The notes under the pieces were generated by a model. The model saw only the letters and a program-made list of their open reading frames with translations, did no database searches and was not told where the DNA came from. The position numbers were made by a program, and so were the translations under genes. Of a stretch of 64,000 nucleotides of DNA, positions 41,946-54,900 are shown piece by piece (the stretch's first letter is position 1; the number at the start of each line of letters is the position of its first letter). The DNA is from Lingula anatina (lineage: Eukaryota > Brachiopoda > Lingulata > Lingulida > Lingulidae). The stretch covers positions 1,314,986-1,378,985 of the forward strand of contig NW_019775746.1 in assembly GCF_001039355.2 (NCBI RefSeq), written 5' to 3'.

Positions 41946-44900
41946 GTAAGTAGCATTAGGGCTATATATTATGTATCAAAACATGCCGCTGTTATATTGA
42001 TAATCACCAATGACCACAAAGAGGGGATCAAGTGGTATAAATAAAAAGTGTGTTAATGATGTAACTTTTATTTATGAGAGAAGTCAATATAAGGATCTTA
42101 AAACAGGAAGGATTCTCTAATCATGTTGAATAAAACAATCATTTTTCACTAGAGGTTATTAATTCGACTGCAAACCATTGGCAGAATTAACACATTGTCC
42201 CTTTCTATCACAGAAGGATTTCAAGAAACTCTGAAAGAAAACCACAGATTTTGTCTGCAATTCTTAATGTATTTTTGACATTGATGCGACGAGACTGATC
42301 TAGACCATACTTCGCTCGTTGATGAAATGGCAACATTCTGATTTATATCTTTTCCCATATTTTTCATTCAAATGTGAGATATATGGTCATAAGCGACACA
42401 CGAATGTGATTTTTGAAGTATTTGATTGCGACCTTCATCTTTAAGTCAATGCTGAAGCATATGCGGAAACTACTCGCGAAGTTCATTCAAAAGATAACAT
42501 TATGTCATACGGTTTCCTTGGTATAACAAGTACCCATAAGCACGCCTAAAATAATGAGCTTTTGCTGACTCGCTATCTCACATCATTCTTAACTCACACA
42601 TGAAGAGTACTGTAATTTACTCCGTGCCTTTTCTGTCTTTACTCCACTATCTCACATAGTTAATCTTCTGCATCATCATTAGAGTTGTCAATGTTATCGT
42701 TATCGCTGTCACCTTCTGCACCGGGATTTCAATTAGTTTAATTCCGGCAGAACTCAAGCATAACGTGCGAGCAAGCAGTCTCATATGAATATACGATTTT
42801 AAATCCGATTAAAAAAATTAAGTTTTTGAAATACGCGTCCCGCTTTTTGGACATTATAATCCCAAAGTCACATATTTCATAATCTAACCTTGTTTATTCA
42901 TTGCAAACTTTCCTTACAACAATAATAACAATAAGAAGGTGATATCCGATATGTCTTTACATCAAATCAACGAATACAAGGGCCCGGCAAGGTCAGTATA
43001 TATATAATAACGCCAACATAATGTGACATTAAAAAGAGCAAATTGATGAAGCAGTTATGGGAGTGTATAAAGGAAATTACATCGCCTACCAACGATATAA
43101 ATTACAAGATATAATATAATATAATATGATATGATATGATATAATATAATATAATATAATATAATATAATATAATATAATATAATATAATATAATATAAT
43201 GTGAAATCAGAAAAAGTGGGTTGATGAGGCAGACATGAAGGTGTAAAGGTGACTGTATAACTATATAAAATACAAGATATAAAAATCTGAAGCGAAAACA
43301 TTGGCCTTCCCTGTAAACAATATCATTCATCAAGACCGTCACGCTATGTTACTCTATGTATGTTCATGTACGTTGTTTATCAGCCTACGTTCAAAATGCT
43401 GTGTATGAATGTCTACGAGAAATTATTTATGGACACATTTGATGGTATATATGGCACAGGGAACGCCTTTAGCATATCTTACTATCTAGACACCAACGGC
43501 CCTTTTAGCCGTCTTCATTACGTCGTTTTAATATAAGGATACCTTAACTTTAGAGTATCTTTTAGCCTACTTTGAGATGAATAAGCAGCTTTAGGAGACT
43601 ACGTTGTAGTCCTCTTAACGATGTGTCCCGCCCCTGTTTTATGTACAAAAAAAAAAAAGAAAAAAAGATAGGGCGAGTATGATATACAAATATTTGGGTA
43701 AAGCGTTGCGTGACCATATCAATATTATCTAGCCACTGCACTGCAGATCAAACAGTGTGAGGTCGCTCCCATGTTTTATACAATCAAGAGAGACGAAAGG
43801 GAGAAATGTTTTCAAGTTTATGAAATCCCAGATCTGTCCCCGCACATGTCAAAATTTTAGACCCTTGCCTTTCGTTATAGCATGCGTCCAAACAATAAGA
43901 AGGCCTATGACAGGGCAATATTATTGCATCTTAATAGGTGAAAGTAAGGCCAATATTCAGAAACTTCACTCACTTTTTATATTATGAGATGCGGGGAAAA
44001 ATCGTGTATGGCGTTACTGGTGGTTTAAAAAAAGTTCTTCAGTGTATGGGGCCATTCAATGCAGTTTTCAATTTTTATAGAATCACTCAAAATACTAATG
44101 TGAATAAATATCTTCTGTTGTGTTGGACAATAAAACAAACAAACAATTACAAACAAACATTTTCACATTTCCCCTCCAACAACTCTTATTTGTTGCCATT
44201 TTTGTTTGAGTTTTTATAAAAAATTCAGCCAGACGTTTGATTGTTAATTTCAGTCCACCAATGCCAATTCGAAGGACAGTACATCCGGGACGTTAAGAAC
44301 CTGTGCATGTTTTACCAGTGTGAAAATGCGGATAATGACGGCGGATTGCGTCCGGCCACTCACGCATGCGCACCAGGCACCGGAGTGGCATCCGATTACC
44401 TGGATCCGGTCCCCCATTTCAGCATCAGTATTCAAGGGTTGAACCCGTGCGTTGTAAGGTGGGTGCGAGCTTCACAATGACTTACTTTTGTGAAACCAGG
44501 GAGTACAATTTTTATTTCTGCAACACAAATGAAACATTCTGAAACGCATGTCAATTTCCAGAACCTGCACTAACTGAAATTTCATATCTGTTTAAAGAAG
44601 TGTCTTATCATATATGGTAGTAAAAAAAATTAAAACAAACAAAAATGTTATTTTTTAAATTTAAAAATATTTTGAAGTAATCCATATTTATCGGCCATTT
44701 ATCTTTGAAATTGGATTTAAATACATGGAAGACATTTTGTTTCGATAATGATACCGCGGGTGGAGTTGAAAGGAGACAAATATAGACGAACTTACAGTTG
44801 TCCTTAACTAACAGCTGTAATGATATAGAGATGTTGAACAAAGTTGCGGTTTTCAAAAGTGTCTAAAATTTATAACCCTTCAAGATTAAATCTTGATTAC

Positions 44901-45834
44901 TCGATAACGAAAGACTTCCTGTGCAACTTTGTCGTATTTTACCATTCAATAAAACATCATGGTTGTTAATACCACCCGAGTTTATCCAACCATTTTTCCT
45001 AAATAATAAAAAAAAAACTTCGGTGCGAGAATATCAACAGATATATAAGAAAGATTAACTAGGTAAAACAACCCACCTATACACGCTCTCGCATTCGGCG
45101 CATTTGCTTTAAAGTTAAATTTATTATCTGCTAAAATATAAAGAGAAAGGTCGATAGAATATTCTGAATACTCTAATATATGCCATCCAGCGGACTCTGC
45201 AGGTACTTTATAAGTGAGACCTTCTTTAGTTAATATATAAGTCGGTACCAGGGTCGCCCTCTACACTCTCTCTTTCCTACTTTCCCTCGACACTGTGTGA
45301 CCTGCCCAACATCATGTTAATTTCATGTTTATAAGCAATTATCCCATCATATAGTTTTGCAAAACAATGAATTCTATTATTTCGAACTGTGGCCCACTTG
45401 TTTTACATCTACCGTCGTCTTGTAACATGGAATTTTACTTGCCTGTAAATAGTGCAGTTTTTATCCATTTGTAGGATGTTATTGCTCCCATTAAAAACAA
45501 CAGATCATTTTTCCAGTAATAGAATAAAGCAAGAAGACAAAACAAAGAGAATTTACAGTTATTTACATATATTAGTGGTTATCCAACGATATTCACAAAA
45601 CAAACAGCGTTCTATTCGTTTATCTATTCTGAGTATATAATTTTATAAATACCCATTCATTTTTTGTAATACAAGGTTACAGTATTGTTTTGAAAGTAAA
45701 GAGAATCGATCACTGTGATTGTTATCGTAAAAAATAAACAGATAAATGGAGTACTAAAGAACGTTGCCTCCGGTCACCCAGAATACCCAACTGATGAATC
45801 ATCGCCTTTGAAGTGAGACAATTCAATGGACACG

Positions 45835-45912
<78 letters not shown>

Positions 45913-45992
45913 GTCGAATATCTATTTAATTAACAGCCATATNCCGAACGCATGAATCACCGCCTTTGAAGTGAGACAAGTCAATTGACACG

Positions 45993-46060
<68 letters not shown>

Positions 46061-48888
46061 GTCGAATATCTATTTAATTAACAGCCATATTAGACAGCTT
46101 TAAATAAAAGACAAGGGACAACCTCGACCTAAGAAAAGAATGACATGTGCAGATGTTTCTTGATAAAAGACAAACAACTTTTATAGGAAAATTGTCATTT
46201 TCCAAACTCTTGGTTCGTTTAATTTCCAAAGAAACAAAGGGCCGAGATAAAACGTCGCCGTCCATCTTTCCTCTTCCTGGCATGGAAAAAAACTTCACTA
46301 GGTTTTTCTGAGGGTTAGCACGTCAACTAACAATAAGAACATGTCCTGAGATGTCAAGAAATGAATCTTTGCAGAGAAGCAGTACCTTGCACCATACATT
46401 TAGAAAACAGAACAAATGCCATGCATGTTGCCAACTTTTATATGTTTAACCTTGAGTTATAAATAGTATATTTGATACAATAAATAAATAAATAGATAGA
46501 TAAAGCGATAAATAAACCGAGTGTAAATTAAAGACTATAATATATTGACCTCCACGACGAAGAATATCCACATACAATATGATAGTGGTTCCACTAATTA
46601 AAGTCCTGTATGCCATCATTATAGTTAAGTAAGTTCACGTTGTAATTTGTGTCGTCGATTAGGAAGATACGTGGACAATAAAGCGAAAAGAACATGATTT
46701 AATGTATGATATTACTATAATTAGACGTCTGATTATATTATTAATTTCTTGAATTAGAAAATAAGTGAATTTAATGTGAAGAGAACTAATCTTAACTTAT
46801 AAGACCAAACTGTTTGATATCTATGTACTTTAATTCCATAGGTTATGCTTTCCACGTGATTTAAAGTGATTGACTCGTTTGGAAAAGGAAATGTATATGA
46901 TAATTTTGATGGCAATTACTTCATTTTAGTGTATACTGTGACATTTTTTTATCATAAATCAAAGAAGACAAAAATTTTGGACCTGAAAGTAAACATCAAA
47001 TTTTGGCTGAAGATCCTTTGTGAAAGTGCTTCAGATCGTACGGATTGCATTATCAAAACATCGGTTTCTGACCGCCCAGATGCCTTCAATATACGGAAGA
47101 GATATGTCTTAATGTGTGGTCGTGCCTTCTTAATCGAGACTAATAACACACCTTACCTCTTTGACACGGCGCAAGTCATGTCAAGCACAAGACGAACATG
47201 CTATTACATATCATGGTATTGTTCTAATTGAGGTTAAAAGTGCAAAAAAAAAAGTAGTAACATGCAAGCACCTGTTCTAATGTGTAACGTAATTACAAGA
47301 GGTCGATTACAAAACTGAGTTCAATATTTGTGATAAGAGAAATTATGGATAGGCAACCTAATCCTGTGAGTTATATATGCAGTATCATCGTTAATTTGGA
47401 CACATCTTACAAGATGGGTTCAAGTCATTAGTGAGCCTTATAAATAAATAACGTGTGTGTATCAGTCATAGTCACCTTTAACTGGTTTATGAATATAGTT
47501 AAAATAAATGGCGTGTCAAAGGTCAACCACTGTAGTCTATAAGGTGTTCCTCAATTTCGTTACAAATTATTTCCATAATTGCGAGTGTAATTTATGTTTG
47601 TAGATTTTGTTTTTAAAAGTCTTATACAATAAATATTGAAGACCCCTGTAGTCTTAAAGGTGTCCCTCAATATCGTTTCAAAGTAATTACTTTTGGGTCC
47701 GCTGGCTGACCACACAAAATGTGCCAATTTTTCGCAATTCGTCTGTAAAACGCTCAACTCTTTGTCCTTTCGGAACAATTAATACCTTCTAACCTAAATA
47801 TTTAAATTATGGCATTATGTGCAAGGAATATGAAGCCAGCGGACCCAAATGTAATTACTTTGAGACATTTGGGATTTAGAACACTCCCAATATTTTACAC
47901 TCGCAAGAATGGAATAGCATGTTCTTTTCTGAGTGTATTTTCCGACCAGACCTTATGGACTATTCTTGGTATCTTCAACCTAAGTTTTGGAGGCTACTGG
48001 AAACAAACCTCTATAGTCAGGAACCTCTGAAACTCGAAAGGGTATTTTAGACCACTTTATTTTCTCTGTAATATTTCAAACAAGACGTCCACGATCACTT
48101 CTCCACTCGACCATGAAAATGCCTGGTTCTAACACGACGTGTTAACGTTTACAACACACGTTTTTATTACCCCGTAATGCACCCTACTTCAGACCCCCAG
48201 ATCCGAGTTTGGTGTATTTGGGGGGGTTATCTTATTACAGTAATAATACAGGCCTACTTATTCTAATATCCAAAACAATGTCCCTCAGTCACTCAGAATT
48301 CTGTCCTAACACTTTATATTGTGTCACTACTAATCCACTGATACGTTGCAATTTCCTTTTAGGAGGAAAACTGATTGTGAAGACACGACGCCCACCTCCC
48401 AGTGGAATCAGTGGACGCAGTGGAGCGCATGCTCAGCGTCTTGCAATGGCGGAAGTCAGACACGCACGCGCACGTGCCCCGACAACACGTGCGTTGGGCG
48501 TGACCGCAACAGCAGGGCATGCAATACAGGGGACTGTGGTGAGTAATTTTTTATATTTTTTTCTTTTTCGTTTTTATATCCTTTTGACTTGTTTTGGGGT
48601 TCTGCACTGAAATGGAATATTGGGTAGTTGTATTTGGAACAAGTAGTAGCATGGCTTTACCAGTAGGGCTTCAAGTTACCAAATAAAGAGATATAGCATA
48701 AGCTGAATAGCAGTAGAAAATCTATCGTCACAGTAGTAGTAACGCTAATTGCACTTGTCACGGCAATATTAGTAGTAGAAAAAGTAGGTCGCTCTGGTAA
48801 GTACCTTCAAAGGCCGATCCAGATCAAGGACACGTTAAACAGCTTTCTTCCCCAGAGTAAGCAGCCCATTGAATTTGGTTGTATCAGT

Positions 48889-48923
<35 letters not shown>

Positions 48924-51900
48924 GTTCTAAAAATATGAGTGGGTTCTATCAAAGCAATTTATGTACCCCACCTTTTTGCCAAAGTGTCTGGATCAGCTTT
49001 TGGTAGTAGATCTTTACTATGGCCCTTTGCACATGGAGCGGCACAGTTTTCTGCATCTCACCAGTTTGATTGGCCCTAACCTATAATGACAGTACGTTTT
49101 TTAATCCCTTTCACAAGTCCCAATGACCTTATCAAAATTAATCCGGTTAAGTGGCCGTGTAGAGCACGGGGGATCCGTTTAAGTGACTCTCTCTTGTCAA
49201 TCTCTCAAGTTGGTGCGATATAAAAGTCTGCGCCGCTAGATGTTAAAGGGGCCTATTAGTACGCACTAAACTAGCAATTAGCATAGATACACTTTATCCG
49301 GTTAGCTGAATGGAACACATGGAATCCGTGGTCCGGATGCTCGGCATCCTGTGGTGAGGGGAAGCAGACCAGGAGAAGGACCTGTGATCCGGGGGAAGTG
49401 GGCCAGTGCGCAGGCTCAGCAGAGGAAACGAGATCCTGTTCTAAAGGAGATTGCGGTGAGGGGTGCTATCCAAACAGCAGCCTCCTTTCGCTGTTGAAGA
49501 ATTCCGCAGAAAAGTTGACCCGATGTAGTTCATTTTTCACTGACGCTATTACATTAACTTATACAAAATGTTCACTGTTTAAAATACACAAATTTTGTTG
49601 ACTAATCAGAATCTTACAACAGAGTTGGACAATTATGAAATATTTTTTGGTCGGTGTTATGTTCAACAAACCCCTTATAGCTATAGGCCTATGTTTGATT
49701 ATGTAAATTATTCCTGAAAAAAAAAACTGCTTTCCTTTTCCAGCCTCGTGGACAGCCTGGACCTCATGGACCTCGTGCTCAGCAACATGTGGTCAAGGGT
49801 CATCGTCACGGACACGGCAGTGCGTTGGTCTGGGGGACTGCCCAGGGTCCAGCAGTGAGGTCAAGCCTTGTAATAACGGACCATGTGGTGAGTTTTGTAT
49901 TGAAAATAATAAATGGTTTTAAATATCATTTAATGTGCCCTGTATTTGATACCATATACTGTAAGTTGAACAAGACGCGTGGTATAGTTTTAGCTAACAG
50001 ATAAATGGCATATAACAAACTGGAGTACCATTATGAACATACATTGGCATCTCGTTCCAAAGACTTCAGATTACTCTTCATGTATTGACTGCTGGCGTAC
50101 AATTTGATGGAATATAGTGAATATAGAAGATGACTAAAACGAGTTTTATAGCATTTAACGTAGGGAAATTGTACACATGGTATAAGCATCACCTGTGGGA
50201 TGGTTGATGTTTTGGTGGTGGTGGGGGGGGGGGGGGTTGTAATAATCGGTTGGTTTCCATGGTGTAAACATGTAACCAAAATGTGACAAGATGAAGGGTC
50301 ACCACGAGGACAGGTCATTATCCCCCATGTGACTGTCCAAATGTGTAACACGTGTCGTGGTAGGCCTATATCTCGGTTATTTCGTCATTCCCCCAAAATA
50401 ATCACTGAAACACTGACCTTATAATGTCAGCTATTTATCTTCCGCCTTAAATTAATGACTTCTTAATGTCAGATTCTTATCCTAGTGACATTTCCTGCAT
50501 TGTTGCATTACAGCACTTGTTGTAGCACCTTGTGCTTCTTGGTAATTTGGTCACGCCTTTTTGAAATGCTGACCTCAACAAGTCAAGTCTCTGTCTAAAT
50601 GTGTTACATGTATTACAACACGTGTTGTTGCACCATGCTCGTTTCGGTAAGTTGGTCATGCCCTTTTGCAGTTTTGGCCTCATCATGATAGATTCCTATC
50701 TCGGTACATTTCTTGCATGGCAACTCGTGTTATGGCACCTTGTTCTTCTTGGTAATTTGGTCATGGCTATTTTGAAAACATTTCCCTGTAGAATAATATG
50801 TGCTGCACCGTGCTTTGCACCACGTGCATTTTGGTAATTTGTCATTTGTTTAAATATACTGAATCTTATCTCAATTTCTGGAAATTATGCAGGTTCGTCG
50901 GAGGGCAACATGCCTAAAAATATCCCGTAAAGAGAATAAATAATCTTTATGTGTGTCTGTTACACAATTCGCTAGATCATGGGTCATTCAAAACATGGAC
51001 CAGTTTCAAGAGATAACATTAAACCCAAAGTTGGTCCAAAACTTTATTTTAAAATTTTGCTCTATTGTAATTGTTATTCAGAATAAAAGCAGGTAGCCCT
51101 CTATAACTATGTATTGGTCCAAAATTTACGACGTTTCTTTCATGTTTTAAAACAGACGCATTGTTTCATTGAAGTGGACCACTTCGGGTTTAAATAAGCC
51201 CAAAATAGAATGCTATTTTTGGTCCAAAACTCTGGGCCAACATTCGGTCTAAAATTCCCTCGTGGAACCTGTCTCTGGCCTACGAGTGCCATGCATGCCA
51301 AGGTACTTCGTTCACTGTGGAATGTGAACCACATTTCCTTGTACATGTTACATGTCCCAGTAAACATCGCGTAATAGTTCTTCCTTTCCGACTCGGTTGC
51401 CACACGATTACCATTTGCTCTTAATATTAAAAAGTTTTGCGTTATATACACCATTTTGGTGCAGACAAAATCTGAGTCAGACGGACTGAATGCGCCAAAA
51501 ACCTCAATGGTGTTTTTGAAAGAACCACAAAAATACCAAGAAGACGTGTATTGATGATTTTTTTGATCGCGTGTTGTCTTCCATTTATCTGTGACTGTCT
51601 TGGTGTGGGGCTGTGTGGTCGATATGGAACCTCCTGTCCCAGTTGAATAGAAAAGGAGTGCTTGGAACATGGTGGTTTATTTATCCAGAGAAATAATGAA
51701 TGAGTAGCTATTGTTTTCAATGAATGCATTACGTTCACCGGGACATTGTGAAATCAATTATGTAAAAGATACGTTATGTTTTTTGCATATGGTGGCATTC
51801 AGTAATTTTAGGTAAAACCATATTGTGTCACAAAATGGAAATAATTTCTGAACATGCGCCACAGCCATTAAAAATATATAAACATTGAAATACGGTTATA

Positions 51901-54900
51901 TATTTTTTTGTCTCCAATACATTAGACGTGAGCTCGAGCATGATAATACTACAAAAATAACTTTCCATAATATACTATACCGTGGGAAGTGTCAAGATGC
52001 TCTGCCTAGCACTGATGAAAGTTATACAATTTTCACATGCAAGAAGTGTTTTGCTGAGGAGTGTTTGTATGTTTATTTTAACTTGTTTAGGTGAACGAGG
52101 AGCGACAGCTACTATTCATATTTCCAAACTAAACTTTGTCTCCATTTTTGTGTGTATACATGCACCTGTCTAAGTTATCTAAGGCTGCATTTAGGACAGC
52201 GGACTAACTAGTCTCCGGACCAAATATGGCAACCGACTAAAAAGCTTGCCGTCTAATCCGCTAATATAATCCGTCTAATCCGCTAATAGATTCCCCGTGG
52301 GGAAGTATTCAAGTGGGTCAGCTATATTTGACCCGTGGACTAGTTAGTCCGCTGTTCTGAATACAGCCTAACTTACATTTTTGCCAGTCCATACAGGTGG
52401 ATATGATGCAACAAATTAATGAGTATACAAGAAGGAAGTGTCGTCTATATTAATTATTAACTCTCTCAGTGTGATACAATACTCCCTGAAATTCATCATG
52501 GCGAGATAGGTGCCAGACTGTTCCCGCAAACTGTACATGACTAGCCAAAAGTGGCATAGGTTTAACCTCCACTTACGACAGTCCATTTTTCATTATATAA
52601 GAGTACATAACTTCAGTTAGATGTACTAGTCTTCATAAATATTATAACGCGTACGACACGCACACAGATTTACAGGTTCGAAAATGCGCCCATTAATGGT
52701 TAGCATGTTATTGATAAATATGATAACACTTGTAAACAAGGAAGTAGATCTTTATAAACAGTAATATAAAAATTAAGGAATTGAGCTGAGCCCCGCAAGA
52801 AAATGCAGTAGTATCGAAGTAGCAAAGAAGCATTAACGCAGTAGTGGTGTGGAGCATATTTGCAGTAGAAATGCAGTATAGCCTACTGCAATTCTACTTC
52901 AAAAACTACATAGGGTTGTACAGAGGAGGAGCATTAATGCAGTAGATTAGCAGCATGATAGAAGCATGTTTCAAATATGCTAATTAGCTCCCACATCGAA
53001 GCAGATTTGAAGCATGTTTGCAGTATGATTGCAGTAGTCTACTGCGCTGGAGTATCTACTTCGTTTTCGTGCCCTTCGATCCCGTCGTAATAATATAAAT
53101 AAAAATATATGCCTTAAAATAACAGCATGAAAACAAACATGATTGTATATGCTATAAAGTGTTTTTCTGTTAAAAATAATAATGATAACCTCACTTTTGT
53201 CTGTAAATATTAATTTTTCCAGCGTCGTGGTCAGCGTGGACATCGTGGAGCACGTGTTCAGCGTCGTGTGGTCAAGGGTCCAGCAGCCGAACGCGGCAGT
53301 GCCAGGGGATAGGCACATGTCCAGGACTGGCCGAAGAAGTTCGCACGTGCAATAACGGAGTGTGTGGTCAGTAATGGATCTATGGCATCATGCTACATGA
53401 ATTTGTCGTCATGCTACATGAATTTGTCGTCACTACCTGAATACTAGCATTTAGAATTACTATGTTCATAAAAGGAGCATCTATTTGATTCCTCATTTTC
53501 AAGGCTTTTCATAATTGATAGGCCGAACAAAATTCAGTAAACAAAACGTTTAACAAATTCTTTTACGGTTGTGTTTTTACATGTGTGGTATATTTTTCAA
53601 ACCTGTATTCCAGCCGGATGGTCTGCCTGGACATCGTGGAGCAGTTGTTCAGCATCCTGTGGTCAGGGAGCAGTCAGTAGAACTCGCCAGTGTCAGGGCA
53701 TAGGAAACTGTCCTGGCGTGGCCAGGGAAAGCAGGGATTGTAATATCGGACCCTGTGGTATGTGTTAGGGGACTCCTCATGGCACGTTTAGATATGCAAT
53801 AATTAAGTCAAAAATAAAGTTCGATGGAACTTCACTTTGTTATTTGAATTGTATATTTGTCAAGGTTACTCACAGTTAAAGAGTAAAAAGACACAAATAA
53901 CCTCCATATGTTTATGGATTAACATATGACTCAAGCAACCCTGAAGGTGATGCCCTCAAACAACAATGCTACATGAACATGATAATAAACCAATCTGTTA
54001 AGAGTATGACTTACAAAGGAGCCTTTACTTCTTGCAGCGTCCTGGGCGGCGTGGACGACGTGGGGTAGCTGCTCTCGTACATGTAACGAGGGCACTAGTA
54101 GACGCACGCGCCAGTGCGTTGGTGTAGGAACATGTCCAGGACCACAGCTTGAAGACAGGGCATGTAATAACGGTCCCTGTGGTAGGTATTCTAGTGGGTG
54201 AATGTCGCTATTTCCCTACATATTTTTGATCTACTATTCTGTTAATGCATTGATGGCAAAATCAGAGAATAAGGTTCTATTTCTGGAGCTTAAACATCAC
54301 AATAAGTAAATTACCTAAGCTCCGATGGCATTGACAATAAAGTTTTGGTCACGTATACAGTATGCGGAAGAAAATGCGTTTGAAGATAAAGCCTTTCTAA
54401 AGTTCGGCTATATGAGTATTTAGATTTTAAAAGGAATTAAGTTATCATGTTTATTTTAAGTCATTTTAAAATCAATTTTCTGAAACAGCTTCTCTGACTG
54501 CCTGGTCCACTTGGAGCGCGTGTTCTGCCTCGTGTAACCAGGGCGTCAGCACCCGCGTGCGCGAATGCACGGGACTTGGAGCGTGCACAGGAGCACTTTC
54601 CGAGAACAGGGAATGTTCAAATGGGCCATGTGGTACGTAGAAAGTTATTTTATAATATCTCCACTTTGCCGCTATATTTAAAGGTCACATAATAGTAACT
54701 TATTGTTATGAATAATATTATATTTCAATAACAATGAGGTATTGTTATTGAAATATTTCAATAACAATAACTCAATGTTATTGAAATATAACATTTTCAT
54801 AGCGAAAGGACGTATCACGATATTTTTTCGTCATAAGACTGTCATAAAATAGGCAAATAACCGTGATGAATTTGGTCAAATAGTCCTGAATTGTGTTCGT

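Larger units (their letters stand above)
44459..48362. other. TSP1 gene intron 2
   Basis: Holds a duplicated microsatellite block with an N (45778-46090) and a foldback region (47529-47910). Open frames such as 46866-47231 lack an ATG and domain similarity. Confidence 0.5.
49888..53222. other. TSP1 gene intron with repeats
   Basis: 3.3 kb. Contains a degenerate tandem repeat (50470-50865), a minus-strand open frame of unknown meaning (51140-51670), MITE family 1 copy 2 (52183) and a GCAGTA-rich foldback (52815). Confidence 0.6.

Noticed and set aside
43055-43342. Ile/Tyr-rich minus-strand frames
   Set aside because: Translation of the ATAAT microsatellite.
46866-47231. 121-codon plus-strand frame in TSP1 intron 2
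   Set aside because: Starts with GTG, has no matching splice sites to the host gene and no recognisable domain.
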